A stretch of DNA of 64,000 nt, taken from NCBI GenBank assembly GCA_905221605.1, contig CAJNDS010002466.1, positions 310,001 through 374,000 of the forward strand. Reading direction: 5' to 3'. The position numbers and the translations under genes were made by a program. The notes under the pieces were generated by a model. It did no database searches, was not told the origin of the DNA, and saw only the letters and a program-made list of their open reading frames with translations. This document shows positions 33,880 through 44,136 of this stretch, one piece after another (the stretch's first letter is position 1; each line of letters begins with the position of its first letter). The DNA is from Symbiodinium natans (lineage: Eukaryota > Sar > Dinophyceae > Suessiales > Symbiodiniaceae).

Positions 33880-34750
33880 ACCCTAAACCCAAACCCTATA
33901 AACCCTAAACCCTAAATCCTGAACCCCAAGCGCTAAACCCTGTACCTTAAACCTAAAACGTTTTGGACTTCGGGTTGAGGGCACCCTCCGGCGCCTGAGA
34001 TGCGAAGAACCTTCAGCGCGTGTGCTGCCTGGGCATGGCGCTGATGAGGAGCGGGCTTCAGGGTTTAGGGTTCTTTAAGGGGTTTGGGTTTTAGGGTTTA
34101 GAGTTTCAGGTTTAGGGTTTTAGGGTTTGTGGTGTTTTGGGGTGTTTAGGGGTGTTTAGGGGTGTTTAGGGGCGTTTGAGGGGTGTTTTAGGGGGTGTTT
34201 AGGGGTTTAGGGCTTGGAGTTTCAGGTTTAGGGTTTTAGGGTTTATGGTGTTTAGGGGTGTTTAAGGGGTTTAGGGGTGTTTAGGGGGTTTAAAGAGGTT
34301 TAGGGGGGTTTAGGGGCTTTAGGGGGCCCCCGGTTTCAGGGCTTAGGGTTTAGGCGGTTTAGGGCTTTGTCAATGCTTTAAAATTCCAGGGTCGCGACCT
34401 GCTCCGCCCGAAGAGACTCGTAGATGCTGAGCCGTAGCAATGAAAACAAAAAAACACCCGAAACAACAAGGAGAAACAATAAAACTCCTTGACCCCGCCC
34501 CAAAAAAATGACATAATTAAAATGAATAATAGGTAAACCCCAAACACAAATCCTAAGACCCTGTTGTCCGGAAAACCCTCGAGCCCTCAAGCCCCAAACC
34601 CTAAACCCGCTGAAGGCCCCAAAGCCCACAAAGCCCACACCAGTTGGTCCTCTAGCCTCTGCTTCTTGGTCCCTGCCCTGAGACCCTAAACCCCTACATC
34701 CTACAGCCCTAAACCCCAAACCCTCAACCCCAAACCCTACGGGAAGGAAC
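33880..34750. repeat. Telomere-motif mosaic
   Basis: CCCTAAA units (33876-33960), then a G-rich block with GGTGTTTAGGG repeats (34060-34360), then C-rich degenerate DNA (34590-34740). Unique AT-rich DNA at 34378-34540. Confidence 0.75.
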
Positions 34751-36370
34751 ATGGAATATCCTGACCTCGTTTTAGGGCATTCGTCCGGGGACTTATGCTC
34801 CTCAGTCTGTCCATCTACCTCTAATCAGATGTTGGTACTCTAAACCCTAATCCCTAAACCCTGAACCCCAAACCCTAAACCCCAAACTCTAGTTACTCTA
34901 GTTTAGGGTTTCCTGTTCAGGTGTTGTGGTTGACCTCTCAAATGCTTCGGTCTGGGGAAGTCTCCTAAAGCATTATGGCCTCTTCTCACATTCTCACCTT
35001 ATCCATACATTAAGGCACAGAGCCTTGCCCAAGAAGGACCAAACCCCAAACCTCAAAACCCTAGCAACACGCACGGATGCCCTAAACCCTAAGCCCCTTG
35101 GATGTAGAGAACGGCACGTTGTGTTCGCTTCAGAGCTGGCGTTCGGGAGCTTTCGGATTTGGGGTTTTGGGGCCTGTCTGCTAAACCTGGAACCCTAAAC
35201 CCTAAACCCTACAACCAAAACAATAAACCCTAGCCCTAAACCCTAAACCCCAAACCCTAGCCCTAAACCCTATACCCTGCAAACCCTCCAACGCCCGCCT
35301 TATCGACACGCTCCTGCTCCTCGATCAGCCCCGCCGCCACCGAGGGTGTCGGCGAAGGCCCTGGCTCATGCCTGGGTCAGACAAGAATGTCAGAGTCCGG
35401 GGGTTTAGGGTTTAGGGTTTAGGGTTAGGGGTTTCGGGTTTAGGGTTTAGGGTCAGGGGTTTAGGGTTTAGGGTTTAGGGTTAGGTGTTTAGGGTTCAGG
35501 GTTTAGGGTTTGGGGGTTAGGGTTTGAACCAGAAGCCTTAGACCTAGCACCTTCCCTAGATCCACCATGCGCACGGTCGCCACTTTAGGCTCACCGGTCA
35601 GGCGGTCCCTCCAGGTTGTCGTTGCTTTCTTGAGGGGTTCCAAGAAGGAGATGTTTCTTGTTCCTAAACCCTAAACCCGAAACCTTCAACCCAAAACCTC
35701 ATAAGGTTGAGGGAGTTCCCTGGGTTGGCCTACTACAATGGAATTGAAACAGTTAGGCTTCTTGGCGCACAATATAATATAGGGTGCTTTTGGCAAGTAG
35801 CACGCAAAACGCATTGTCGAATCCCTCAAGAGTTTAGGGTCTAAGGTTTAGGGTCTTAGGCTATAGGGCAGGTGTCTGCGGGTGCAGAGTCGGTTTCATT
35901 GGTTCTGGAGGAGGAGGACTATTCACCAACACAGTCTTGGGAAGCCCTGAACGGAATGAGCTTGATGCGCCAGGGAACGACCCATATATCATCTTATGCC
36001 TTAAACCGTACACCTATGCAAGTCCTAAACCCGAAACAACAGGCTCTGCAGCATGTTCAGTTCGGCAAAGCCCCAAACCCTAAACCCTAAACCCTGATTC
36101 CAAACCTTGAACCCTTGGCTTGTGCGGGCATGGGCGCCGATGCATCTTTCGGCTAGCCTTCTCTCTCCTGCAGAGCGGGTCTCAGTGTCCATAGCGCTCA
36201 GAAGCTGTTCAGAGCCACTTAGATTCTCTTCAGACCCTTTATGATAAGCCTTTGAGGGGTTGAACCCTCGTTGGCCTTGAAGTGGGCTTCTCGGGGGGCT
36301 CCGGATGCTTGGGACTTTGGCACAGTCTCGGGGCTATTCTGCCGGCATTTTGCGGTTTCGGGCTGAGGGT
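34750..36370. repeat. Telomere mosaic with unique islands
   Basis: CCCTAAA units at 34840-34895 and 35190-35280, a G-rich TTTAGGG block at 35400-35525, and unique islands 34920-35160, 35530-35660, 35710-36060 and 36110-36365. None has an unambiguous frame. Confidence 0.6.
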
Positions 36371-36377
36371 CTGTTTA

Positions 36378-36450
36378 ATATAGGGTCTTAATATAGTTAC
36401 ACAGGGACGATACGGGAATAACTATTTGTCACTATTCCGACCCCTATATG
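36378..36450 (+). mobile_element. Family G element, short copy
   Basis: ATATAGGGTCTTAATATAGT on the left and CTATTCCGACCCCTATAT on the right. The interior ACGGGAATAACTATT matches other family G copies. Internally deleted. Confidence 0.55.
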
Positions 36451-36492
36451 GCTTTGCATTTTAATGGGGAGGCGCGCGACAGGTGTTGGGGT

Positions 36493-36597
36493 CGGGGTAT
36501 GTTTCGCGGGTATGTTTCGCGGGTATGTTTCGGGGTATGTTTCGGGGTATTATTCGGGGGTATGTTTCGGGGCATGTTACGAGGCATGTTTCGCAGG
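36493..36597. repeat. 12-13 bp minisatellite (GGTATGTTTCGG)
   Basis: Eight or so units of GGTATGTTTCGG/GGGTATGTTTCGC. Open frames MFRG and PRNI on the two strands are artefacts of the repeat. Confidence 0.95.
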
Positions 36598-36842
36598 TGT
36601 GCAACCCCGGTGCCCTTCTTAAACCTGAGCCCCCCCAAAAAAACAAACCCATATTAGAGTTGTTCGAGTTTAGGGTCGTTCCGGAGTTTTGTGGGTTTGA
36701 ATTATTCAGGGATTCAGAGGTTGAGGGTGTTTTGTATTCAGGGCACAGGGTTCGAGGCGGCACCAGGGCTTCGGGTTTGGGGAGGACTCCCTCCATCTTG
36801 CAAGCAGAAAAGTCTGCTTGCCTAAGATGGCTGCTTTAGGGT

Positions 36843-37184
36843 TTAAGTTTTAAACTTCAGGGTTTCAACTGCATGGCTCCAACTATCGAGCAACCCCTGC
36901 GCACGAGCCTTTTCTAAAACTGGGAACAACAAATCTTCAAACCCCTTAGATCCCGGATCCCTGAACCCTTTAAGACGTAAACCAGGCCTTACGTCTTCCG
37001 CTGTCAGCACAGGCCGCTTGACCGCTGGCGGAGTTGCAGGTGGCGCGGACTTTGGCGCCTCCATTGAGAGACTACTACCGCTATGCTTCCTTTTGTTCGT
37101 GTTACTACCATTACCACTACGACTGCGATTGCGATTGAGATTGTCCTTTGTCATTGTCACTTCATTTGCTTTCAACTGTAGCAC
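36843..37184 (-). CDS. Open frame of 113 codons, coding-like
   Basis: The most convincing uninterrupted open frame in the window. The N-terminal part is polar and low-complexity (NLNRNRSRSGNGSNTNKRKH). From about residue 45 the reading is MEAPKSAPPATPPAVKRPVL, then EDVRPGLRLKGFRDPGSK, then FEDLLFPVLEKARAQGLLDS. A basic, disordered N-terminus followed by a short amphipathic helical part is common for nuclear or RNA-associated proteins, but no family is recognisable. The first Met of the track-length frame, an internal MTKD or MEAP could each be the start. The frame runs into telomere-type DNA (stop in TTTAAAC region), so the true 3' border may be a splice donor. Confidence 0.4.
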   Translation of the reverse strand: MLQLKANEVTMTKDNLNRNRSRSGNGSNTNKRKHSGSSLSMEAPKSAPPATPPAVKRPVLTAEDVRPGLRLKGFRDPGSKGFEDLLFPVLEKARAQGLLDSWSHAVETLKFKT

Positions 37185-37189
37185 TTGCT

Positions 37190-37490
37190 AGTTTAACTAC
37201 CTGCTATCTTCGCGATAGTCATCTTTTGGTTGCTAAAAACCTCAGCTATCTGCTGCCTTTCTTGTTACCAATAGCTCTGTTCCCAGCGTTGGCACCATTA
37301 TCTCTGAACATGTCAGTTCTGAACCGGGATATGGTTTGTTTAAACTCCGCACCTTAGACACCGTAAGCCCTTTTACCCGAAGACCGAGGTCCGACACACC
37401 ACACACTTTCAGAGCACAAGGAGCCCTACCCAGCAATGGAAGCATTCGGCAAAAAAGGACTTGACACTAGCCCTTGTAATTCCCAGTAAG
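37190..37490. other. Unique DNA upstream of the 36843-37184 frame
   Basis: Telomere-free, with short open frames on both strands (for example 37242-37445 minus). It could contain the promoter or the 5' part of the adjoining frame. No specific motif is visible. Confidence 0.35.
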
Positions 37491-37498
37491 GTATATGA

Positions 37499-37579
37499 CC
37501 CTAAACCCTAAACCCTAAACCCTAAACCCTAAACCCTAAACCCTAAACCCTAAACCCTAAACCCTAAACCCTAAACCCT
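37499..37579 (-). repeat. CCCTAAA array, 11-12 units
   Basis: Perfect array with abrupt borders into unique DNA (ATGA on the left, CTTTTGGGG on the right). Confidence 0.98.
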
Positions 37580-37755
37580 TTTGGGGTTCATCTGGTCTCC
37601 AAGGCCAGGCTTCCGTGCCTCTTCTGCTGGCTTTGGTGTCTCGGCAGCTTGGTTCACAGGCCGCTTCGCCGCCGGGGCTGCGACAGGAGGAGATACCTGG
37701 GGAGGGCGGAATTAGGGTTTAGGGTTTAGGGTTTAGGGTTTAGGGTTCAGGGTTT

Positions 37756-37868
37756 AAAAAATAGGGGCCTGAATAGTTAGAATAGGGTTTTTGGGAGCTT
37801 CTTGTAGTATTCTTACATAGGGACCACAAGTTGGAAGACTGCTTTTAACTCTTCCGACCCCCTATTTT
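37756..37868 (+). mobile_element. Family G element, copy 1
   Basis: Terminal AAAATAGGGGCC and, on the right, GACCCCCTATTTT. Core TTAGAATAGGGTTTTTGGGA, TAGTATTCTTACATAGGGACCA, shared with 49094, 54346 and, reversed, 40942. Confidence 0.75.
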
Positions 37869-37969
37869 GGGGGCTTTGGGAGCTTGAAAGTTGCTTCGTG
37901 TCTTTGGCGCCGAGGTGGTTCTGAATTCTTTGAGAGCCACGCCTGTTTTTGTTTGTTTCGGGTTTAGGG

Positions 37970-38290
37970 TTAGGGAACCGAACTCAACGAAATGGGTTAG
38001 GGGCTAAGGCCCGCAGTGTAGAAGCGTACGTTTGGGAAGGTTTTGGCAGGATTTGATTTGGGCTCAGGGCCAACTTTTTTTTTCTGCAGGGTTTAAGGTT
38101 GTCAGGCCTGAAGATACCCAGAAGCCCCAAAAACCCTAAACCCTAAACAAACCCTAAACCCTAAACCCTAAACCCCAAACCCTAAACCCTAAACCCGAAA
38201 CCCTAAACCCTAAACCCTCTTTACAGCCCCACGACCTGATCATGGCTGCGCTTCGCCGGCCAGCGGAAGTAGACCGTGATGGCCTGGGAG
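37970..38290. repeat. Telomere mosaic
   Basis: Unique DNA (37985-38090), then a CCCTAAA run (38135-38220) and a GC-rich island (38222-38300). Confidence 0.7.
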
Positions 38291-38299
38291 TCTGGGACA

Positions 38300-39095
38300 A
38301 GGGGGGTTGAGGGAGTTTAGGAGGGTTTAGGGTTTAGGGATGTAGGGTTTAGGGGTTTAGGGTTTAGGGTTTAAGGATTCGGAGAATTTGGGGTTTAGGG
38401 AATTCTTGGTTTAGGTTAAGGGCTTAGGGTTTAGGGTTTAAGGATTTGGGGAATTAGGGGTTTAGGTTGAGAGTTTAGGGTTTGGGAGTCTAGGGATTAG
38501 GGGTAAGTTTGGGGTTTAGGAGTCTAGGGTTTCGGGGTTTCGGGTTTAGGGAGTTTAGGAGTTTAGGGTTTAGGGATTTAGGGTTTAGGGGTTTAGGGTT
38601 TAGGTTTAGGGTTTAAGGATTCGGAGAATTTGGGGTTTAGGGTTAAGGATTTAGGGAATTAGGGGTTTAGATTAAGGGCTTAGGGCATAGGGTTTAGGGT
38701 TTAAGGATTTAGGGAATTAGGGGTTTAGGTTAAGGGTTTAGGGTTTAGGAGTCTAGGGTTTAGGGTTTCGGGGTTTTAGGGCTTAGGGTTTAGGGGTTTA
38801 GGGTTTAGGGATTTAGGGTTTAGGGATTTAGGGTTTAGGGGTTTAGTGTTTAGGAGTCTAGGGTTTCGGGGTTTTGGGGCTCAGGGGTTTGGGGGTTTAG
38901 GAGTTTAGGGTTTAGGGGTTAGGGGTTTAGGAGTTTAGGGGTTTAGGGGTTTTGGGGTTTAGGGCTGAAGGTTTAGGAGTTTAGGGTTTCAAAGTTTTAG
39001 GGCTTAGGGGTTTGGGGATTGGGAGTTTAGGAGTTAGGGCTGAGGGTTTGGGGGGTTTAGGGGTTTAGGGGCTTAGCAGTTTAGGAGTTTACGGG
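38300..39095 (+). repeat. Degenerate TTTAGGG block with higher-order repeats
   Basis: About 800 bp of G-rich telomere variants. A longer unit containing TTAAGGATT.GG.GAATT and GGGGTTTAGGTTAAGGG recurs at about 38370, 38437, 38608, 38645 and 38702. A second unit, GAGTCTAGGGTTTCGGGGTTT, recurs at about 38518, 38750 and 38845. This layering points to segmental duplication after the motifs diverged. Confidence 0.85.
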
Positions 39096-39103
39096 TTAAC
39101 ATG

Positions 39104-39160
39104 CACAAACCCTACAAACCCTACAAACCCTACAAACCCTACAAACCCTACAAACCCTAC
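39104..39160 (-). repeat. CCCTACAAA nonamer array
   Basis: Six or so perfect 9-bp units, a locally amplified variant of the telomere motif. Confidence 0.95.
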
Positions 39161-39520
39161 CCCCTAAACCCTAAACCCCAAACCCTAATGCCCAAAACCG
39201 GGTTTAGAGTTTGGGGTTAGGGTAGATGTTTCAGGTTTAGGGTTCACAATTTCAGGTTCAGGGTTTAAGGTTTAGGGCAGATAGGATGCTACCTTGGCAT
39301 AAGATGACTCACAGGGGGAGAGTTGGGCAAGAACCCAACCCTTAAACCCTAGAGCCCTTGCTGGCAAGGTTTAGGGCTTCGAAACCTAACCCTACACCCC
39401 AAACGCTGCACCCTAAACCCTAAACCCTAAACCCTGAACCCCTAATCCCCTAAACCCCAAATCCTAAACCCTAAACCCTAAACCCCAAACCCTAAACCCT
39501 AAACCCTAAACCTGGTTGTT
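39161..39520. repeat. CCCTAAA mosaic
   Basis: C-rich units at 39160-39200 and 39370-39515 around a short unique stretch. Confidence 0.8.
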
Positions 39521-39639
39521 TTGTAGTTGCTGCTGTTTAGCGGGCTGAGGGCGCACCAGCTATTGGAGGACCCAGGCTTGGCTGAGTTGAAAGAGAGGTC
39601 GTAGGGTTTAGGGTTTAGGGTTTAGGGTTTAGGGTTTGA

Positions 39640-40340
39640 GCTGAGAGGCTCGCGGTCGGCTCTCTGAATGGGGCTTGCCAAATAGGGGTACCAGAAATGG
39701 GAAGAAATGCTCCCTTGCTAGGTTTAGGTTGAAGGGCCTCTTTTTGTCGGAATTAGGTTTGTTTAGGGTGTAGGGTTCTCAACGTTCAGGAAAACTGTTG
39801 CCCCACCTGATCCGGTCTACTCGGAACCTTCGGCTCAGCATTGCCAAGAGTGCACGCCCGGATGGTTGCATGCCTAACGCATGTGATCGTTCGACGAATG
39901 CCTGGGCACTCCGTAGTCTCCCTTGAGGTGCCTTGGATCCGTAAGCTGTGCAGCAAGGAAACGTGAAGCTGGTGGCGGAGTCGGAGGCAAAGTGCGTCGC
40001 ACAGGGAACGTACGCACTCAGCTGGTCTCAAAAACAGGTCTCTCTCGCAAAGACGACCTCTCCCTTTCTTCTGTGCCAAACTCCGCTCGGATCGCAGCAC
40101 GTCGCCCACCAAGGTTGTGCCAAGGTCCTGACTGATAGAGGCTGACCCTTCCAGTTCTCTCTCTCTCTCTCTCTCTGATACGTGAGGTTTAGGGTTCCTA
40201 AGCACCTGCAAGGCAGTGAGGGTACTACGGAGAGTCCTAGTTGGGGTTTAATAGGAAAGTGAAGGGGCACAGGGGAGGATCCTACATGGGAGCCTTCTTC
40301 AAAGTAACCTGCAATTGGCAGCAGGCCTCGGGTTCCTAAG
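39640..40340. other. Largely unique region
   Basis: After a TTTAGGG run (39602-39642), about 600 bp of mostly unique DNA. Frames on both strands are open (minus 39786-40211, 141 codons; plus 39923-40135), but none shows a domain. A (CT)n tract lies at 40157-40176. Confidence 0.4.
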
Positions 40341-40528
40341 GTAGGGCTTGGGGTTGTAACCCTAAACCCTAAACCCTAAACCCTGAACCCTAAACCCTAA
40401 ACCCCAAAAACCTCGACATTGTCTTGTCCGGCGAGCTGCCGTCAGGTTTTGCTCGCTGCCCCGGTTGAAGGCCTCTTGCCTCGGCCGTGGAGCGAAGACC
40501 ACCGGGGAATTGATGCTTCTTTTTTAAA
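40341..40528. repeat. CCCTAAA run and a GC-rich island
   Basis: C-rich telomere units (40360-40408) are followed by an island (40409-40505) whose plus strand reads NLDIVLSGELPSGFARCPG, an unsupported exon possibility. Confidence 0.55.
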
Positions 40529-40646
40529 GCCTTATACTATACTCCCCTTAGAACCTTAATAAAAAGTAATATTTTTAAATATCCTCTTGGGCTTTATATA
40601 AACCAAAATAAAAAAAACATTTCCCAAGGGGTACATAGTATAAGGC
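40529..40646 (+). mobile_element. Family C inverted-repeat element, copy 1
   Basis: GCCTTATACTATACTCCCCT on the left; the right end's reverse complement is GCCTTATACTATGTACCCCT. AT-rich interior with CCTCTTGGG.TTTATATA and AAAATAAAAA. Non-coding. Confidence 0.85.
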
Positions 40647-40710
40647 TTGGGGTTTGATTTGGGTTTAGGGTTTGGGGTATAGCGCCGAAGGTTAGGGTTG
40701 AACGTCCAAA

Positions 40711-40790
40711 GGGGACCCCGTGATATAGACCCCCGTTGTATCTTCAGAACCCTTTAAACAAGGCTTAAGGGACCATATGAAGGGCCCATG
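40711..40790 (+). mobile_element. Family I element, partial copy
   Basis: GGGGACCCC, ATCTTCAGAACCCTTTAA and AAGGGACCATAT match the right half of 28904-29061 in order. Confidence 0.55.
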
Positions 40791-40864
40791 ATTCTACCCT
40801 TAGAAACTCCCTAAACCCTCCTCAGGCTTGCGACGTCCAAGCGTGGGAATCTCATCAAATGAAA

Positions 40865-40942
40865 ATCTAAGAGGAACCTAGGAGTGCTTTGAAGGGGCCT
40901 ATAAGGGAACCTAAACCCTCGAAGGGGGAGTAAGGGCCTACT
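40865..40942 (+). mobile_element. Family B element, diverged copy
   Basis: AACCTAGGAGTGCTTTGAAG, CCTATAAGGGAACCTAAACC and GGGAGTAAGGGCCTAC follow the family B core order, but terminal repeats are not clear. Confidence 0.45.
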
Positions 40943-41041
40943 AAAGGGGCCGGAAGAGTTACGAACAGTACTCCCTTATGGCCCCTATAGAATGATGCGA
41001 TAATAAACGCCCAAGACCCTATTCAAACTATTAAGGCCCCT
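40942..41041 (-). mobile_element. Family G element, reverse copy
   Basis: Starts AAAGGGGCCGG and ends TTAAGGCCCCT. The reverse complement contains GAATAGGGTCTTGGGCGTTT and TATAGGGGCCATAAGGGAGT. Confidence 0.7.
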
Positions 41042-41243
41042 AAACCCTAAATTCTAAACCCTAAACCTTAAACCTTAAACCCTAAACCCTAAACCCTAAA
41101 CCCCCAAAACCCTGTTCTACTCTGAGTCCTAGGAATCTCCTCGACTTGGGAACTGCCCCACCCGAAGCCCCAAGCAACAACTTCAAGGCCGCCTAAGTTC
41201 CCGGTGCCGAATTGGCTAGGGTTTAGGGTTTAGGGTTTAGGGT

Positions 41244-41275
<32 letters not shown>

Positions 41276-41732
41276 GTTTGAGGGTTTGGGGTTTAGGGTT
41301 TAGGGTTTAGGGTTCAAGGTTTTCGGCGCCAACGGTCCATGTCGTGAAATTGGCGAACCCCAAGCCCTAAACCCTGAACCCTAAACCCTGAACCCTAAAC
41401 CCTAAACCCTAAACCCTAAACCCCTTTGAAACACCGTGAGAGCGGCCCGTGCTCCAGGACGGCGTCCTCGACCCCCCAGCACTTCATCCCAAGCCGAATT
41501 CTGGGAAAAACCGCGCGTACGCTTCAAAGGAGGCCGGAAAGGAGAATATTTATACCATGGCCCCTAAACCCTAAACCCCAAAAGCCCTATAAACCCTATA
41601 AGCCCTACAAGCCCTAACAACCCCTAAAAACCCTAAAAACCCTAAAAGACCTAAAAACCCTAAAAACCCTATAAACCCCATAAACCCGATAAACCCTATA
41701 AACCCTGCAGGCCCCCCGAAGCCCTAAATCCG
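41042..41732. repeat. Telomere mosaic
   Basis: CCCTAAA units (41042-41112), a TTTAGGG/TTGAGGG block (41218-41320), a second CCCTAAA run (41360-41424), and AAACCCTATAAACCCTATAA-type DNA (41575-41710). The island at 41425-41560 is open on both strands. Confidence 0.75.
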
Positions 41733-41808
41733 ACATCCCAAGCTGCGTAATCTCCGCCGCGGCCCGGCGCTCGCTGCCGCGGCAGCGGCGCAGCAACGCC
41801 GCGAGCTC
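41733..41808 (-). CDS. Exon candidate, Ala/Arg-rich helix
   Basis: Minus-strand island after CCCCGAAG (acceptor) reading ELAALLRRCRGSERRAAAEI then TQLGMSD. The charged helical pattern is typical of coding GC-rich DNA, and the plus reading (VISAAARRSLPRQRR) looks less natural. The donor is unclear. Product unknown. Confidence 0.33.
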
Positions 41809-41834
41809 CTTCGGGGATTTGGGGGGTTTCCGAG

Positions 41835-42340
41835 GCTTCAGGGTTTAGGGTTTAGGGTTTGGGGTTTAGGGTTTAGACTTCAGGGTTTAGGGTTTATAGG
41901 GTTTAGGCACAATCCGCGTGGAAGCCTCTGGGGTGGCAGGGTCGAGTTCGGAGGAGTGAACACAAAGCCCAAGACTAATTCCCTGAAGCTTAAGGCACGA
42001 AAGCCCAAACCCGACTCCATAAATTCTTCCCGAAACACCGACTTTGCTAAATCATGCAGTACTTGCTGCTCCACAGGCCCAAAAAGACGCCTTACTCCCC
42101 GAAGCCTCCACGACAACCTCGCATGACCTCCTCAATTCTTGGGTCGCTCAAAGGTTCGGGGTTGAGGGCTTAGGGTCTTTGGATTCAAAAGTTTAGGGAC
42201 CCAAACTCGAAACTCAAACCCTCAACCAACAAACCCCAAACCCTGAACCCGCACCCTACACCCTGAACCCGTAAACCCCTAAACCCTAAACCCTAAACCC
42301 TAAACCCCTAAACCCCTAAACCCCCAAACCCCCTAAACTC
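41835..42340. repeat. Telomere mosaic with a unique island
   Basis: TTTAGGG run 41838-41905; unique 41910-42150 (open minus frame of 78 codons, no features); CCCTAAA/CCCCTAAA run 42270-42340. Confidence 0.65.
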
Positions 42341-42357
42341 AAGCAACAAACCGCCCC

Positions 42358-42435
42358 CTGCAGCGACCTCCGGGGGTAGGTGCTCCGAAATCCCGTCGCC
42401 TCGCGGCTTCGAAGCCCAGCTTCGGAGTTCCGAGG
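42358..42435 (-). CDS. Exon candidate
   Basis: Minus-strand island after CCATAAAG (acceptor). The frame reads SELRSWASKPRGDGISEHLP then PEVAAG and ends near GCTGCAG. The plus strand frames contain TAG. Product unknown. Confidence 0.28.
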
Positions 42436-42454
42436 CTTTATGGTAGGCATAGGG

Positions 42455-43640
42455 CCCTAGGGGTTTAGGGTTTAGGGTTTAGGGTTTAGGGTTTAGGGTT
42501 TGGGGTTTAAGGTTCATGCTTGGTGTTTGTAGGGTATATAGGGCTTAGGGTTTAGGGTCGGGTTGAGGGGTTGAGGGACCCTAGGTCTTTTAACTATAGG
42601 TGCTAGACAGGGTTTTCTTAGACACAAAAGGGTTACATATGTATGTGTGTGTGTGTGTGTTCATATAGGGCTTTATAAAGGTTGAACAGTGAAGCCTTGC
42701 CCGCTGTAGCTTGTGACTACGTCTCGGCTTTGCTCGCCCGGAGGCGGTTTGAGCGGCGTCACCTCGTCGAACACGACGCAGGGGGGGGGGGGGGGGGGGG
42801 GAGGGCGCGGCACCCTAAACCCTAACCCTCTACCCTCTAAACCCTAAAGTTGACCATGAGGGTGGCGCGGTTGGCCATTGACTTCATTCTGTGGAGCCCG
42901 CATGAACACCACTGGGAGAGCTTCGTGTGGACCCATGGCCAGTTAAAACGCCGGCTCAGGGTTTCAGAGTTTAGGAGGTAGGCAGCACATCTGGGGCTTT
43001 GGGAGTAGGTGGCAGGGTGCTTAGGAGGGTTTAAGCCCTCCAGACAAAACCCTAAACCCTTTAGCCTAATCCCTAAACGCCGGATTGCTGCAAGGGATTT
43101 GGGAGGCTCACGTGGCGGTGGGTAATCTTGCGCGCTCTGGGGATTACAGCGGTCAGGGGTTTTGGGTAGGAGGGTTTCGACCGTAGAGGTTTTGGGGTTT
43201 CAAGAGTTTGCAGAAGTTCAAGAGTTCAGGGTCTCAACAGTTTCAAGAGTTCAGGGCTTTAGTGATTTGAGCCTTGGGGTTAAGGCGCAAAGCAAACTGA
43301 CTTGTCCTTTACACGGGCTGGTTCTTAGAAGGGAATGACAGAGTTAGGGCCCTATGTAATCCTCAGCTCCCAACATCAAGCGCCGGTTTTGGGGTTTAGG
43401 GTTTAGGGCGCCCTCCTCAGCTTCCGTGCTGAACCTTAGGCCCAAAAAGCAAAGCCCTAAGGATTGGGGTTTAGGGTTTAGGGTTTTAGGGTTTTAGGGT
43501 TTAGGGTTTTAGAGTTTTAGAGCTTTAGAGTTTTAGAGTTTTAGAGTTTAGGGTTTAGGGTTTAGGGTTACCTTGCCGGAGATGAGAGGATCTGCAGACG
43601 CAGGACGTCTCGTGTGGACTGGTCAGTGCTTGGTTGGTGA
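42455..43640. repeat. Telomere mosaic with islands
   Basis: TTTAGGG array at 42467-42510, (GT)n at 42642-42660, poly-G (21 G) at 42780-42800, CCCTAAA units around 42815-42848. The island 42850-42960 is open on both strands (plus MRVARLAIDFILWSPHEHHW; minus WPWVHTKLSQWCSCGLHRMK). Degenerate TTTAGGG/TTCAGGG DNA follows, and a TTTTAGGG/TTTTAGAG array at 43469-43569. Confidence 0.7.
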
Positions 43641-43650
43641 AGCGACTCAC

Positions 43651-43754
43651 CAATCTGCGGTTGCTCTGACTGACAACAGCACCTGTTCGCGCTCAGAAAC
43701 GGTCTGTATGGCCAGACGCACGAAATCTTCCATAGGCGGCGCTTGAGCGGCCAT
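43651..43754 (-). CDS. First-exon candidate with ATG and GTGAGT
   Basis: On the minus strand an ATG with an upstream in-frame TGA opens MAAQAPPMEDFVRLAIQTVS then EREQVLLSVRATAD. The sequence then reads GATTG followed by GTGAGT, a consensus donor. Without splicing the frame would end at the TGA inside GTGAGT. About 75 bases further on, CTCTCATCTCCGGCAAG is followed by GTAACCCTAAACCC, a second GT that leads directly into a telomere-type intron. Joining the donor to the nearest good acceptor (GTCTGCAG) would create a TGA, so the next exon is unresolved. Ala/Gln/Pro-rich start then an amphipathic helix; family unknown. Confidence 0.42.
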
Positions 43755-44026
43755 GTCTCCATCGCCGAAAGATCACCGATCATGCGTCACAGTGTTTCTA
43801 GGGGTAACAGCTTGTCTATCGCACAGACTACCCATGAAAAACACGAACCTGTGCAGTATCCTGCGCCCTAGACTGTCCAAAGCCCGAAACCCTAAGCGAT
43901 CTGGAACCTTAAACCCCCAATAACTGTCCTAAACCGGAAGCCGCAAGAACCAACCGAAATCGGCGGCCCTAGATTTCAATCCTTCACCTAATCAACTCTG
44001 TCTGGCCCCATGTACGCCTGCACAAG

Positions 44027-44136
44027 CCCTAAACCCTAAACCCTAAACCCTAAATCCTAAATCCTAAACCCTAAACCCTAAACCCTAAACCCTGAACCCT
44101 AAACCCTAAACCCTAAACCCTGAACCCTGAACCCTA
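44027..44136 (-). repeat. CCCTAAA array with ATCCTAA and CCCTGAA variants
   Basis: About 15 units with ordered variants: CCTAAAT twice and CCCTGAA at the right end. Confidence 0.95.

Noticed and set aside
36444-36839. Genes encoding MFRG or PRNIP repeats
   Set aside because: Both strands of the same minisatellite give repeat peptides; neither has a unique flank with coding character.
39780-40170. Copia-type reverse transcriptase/RNase H remnant
   Set aside because: A SWSQKQ-like stretch recalls RNase H, but no catalytic motifs or supporting frame follow.
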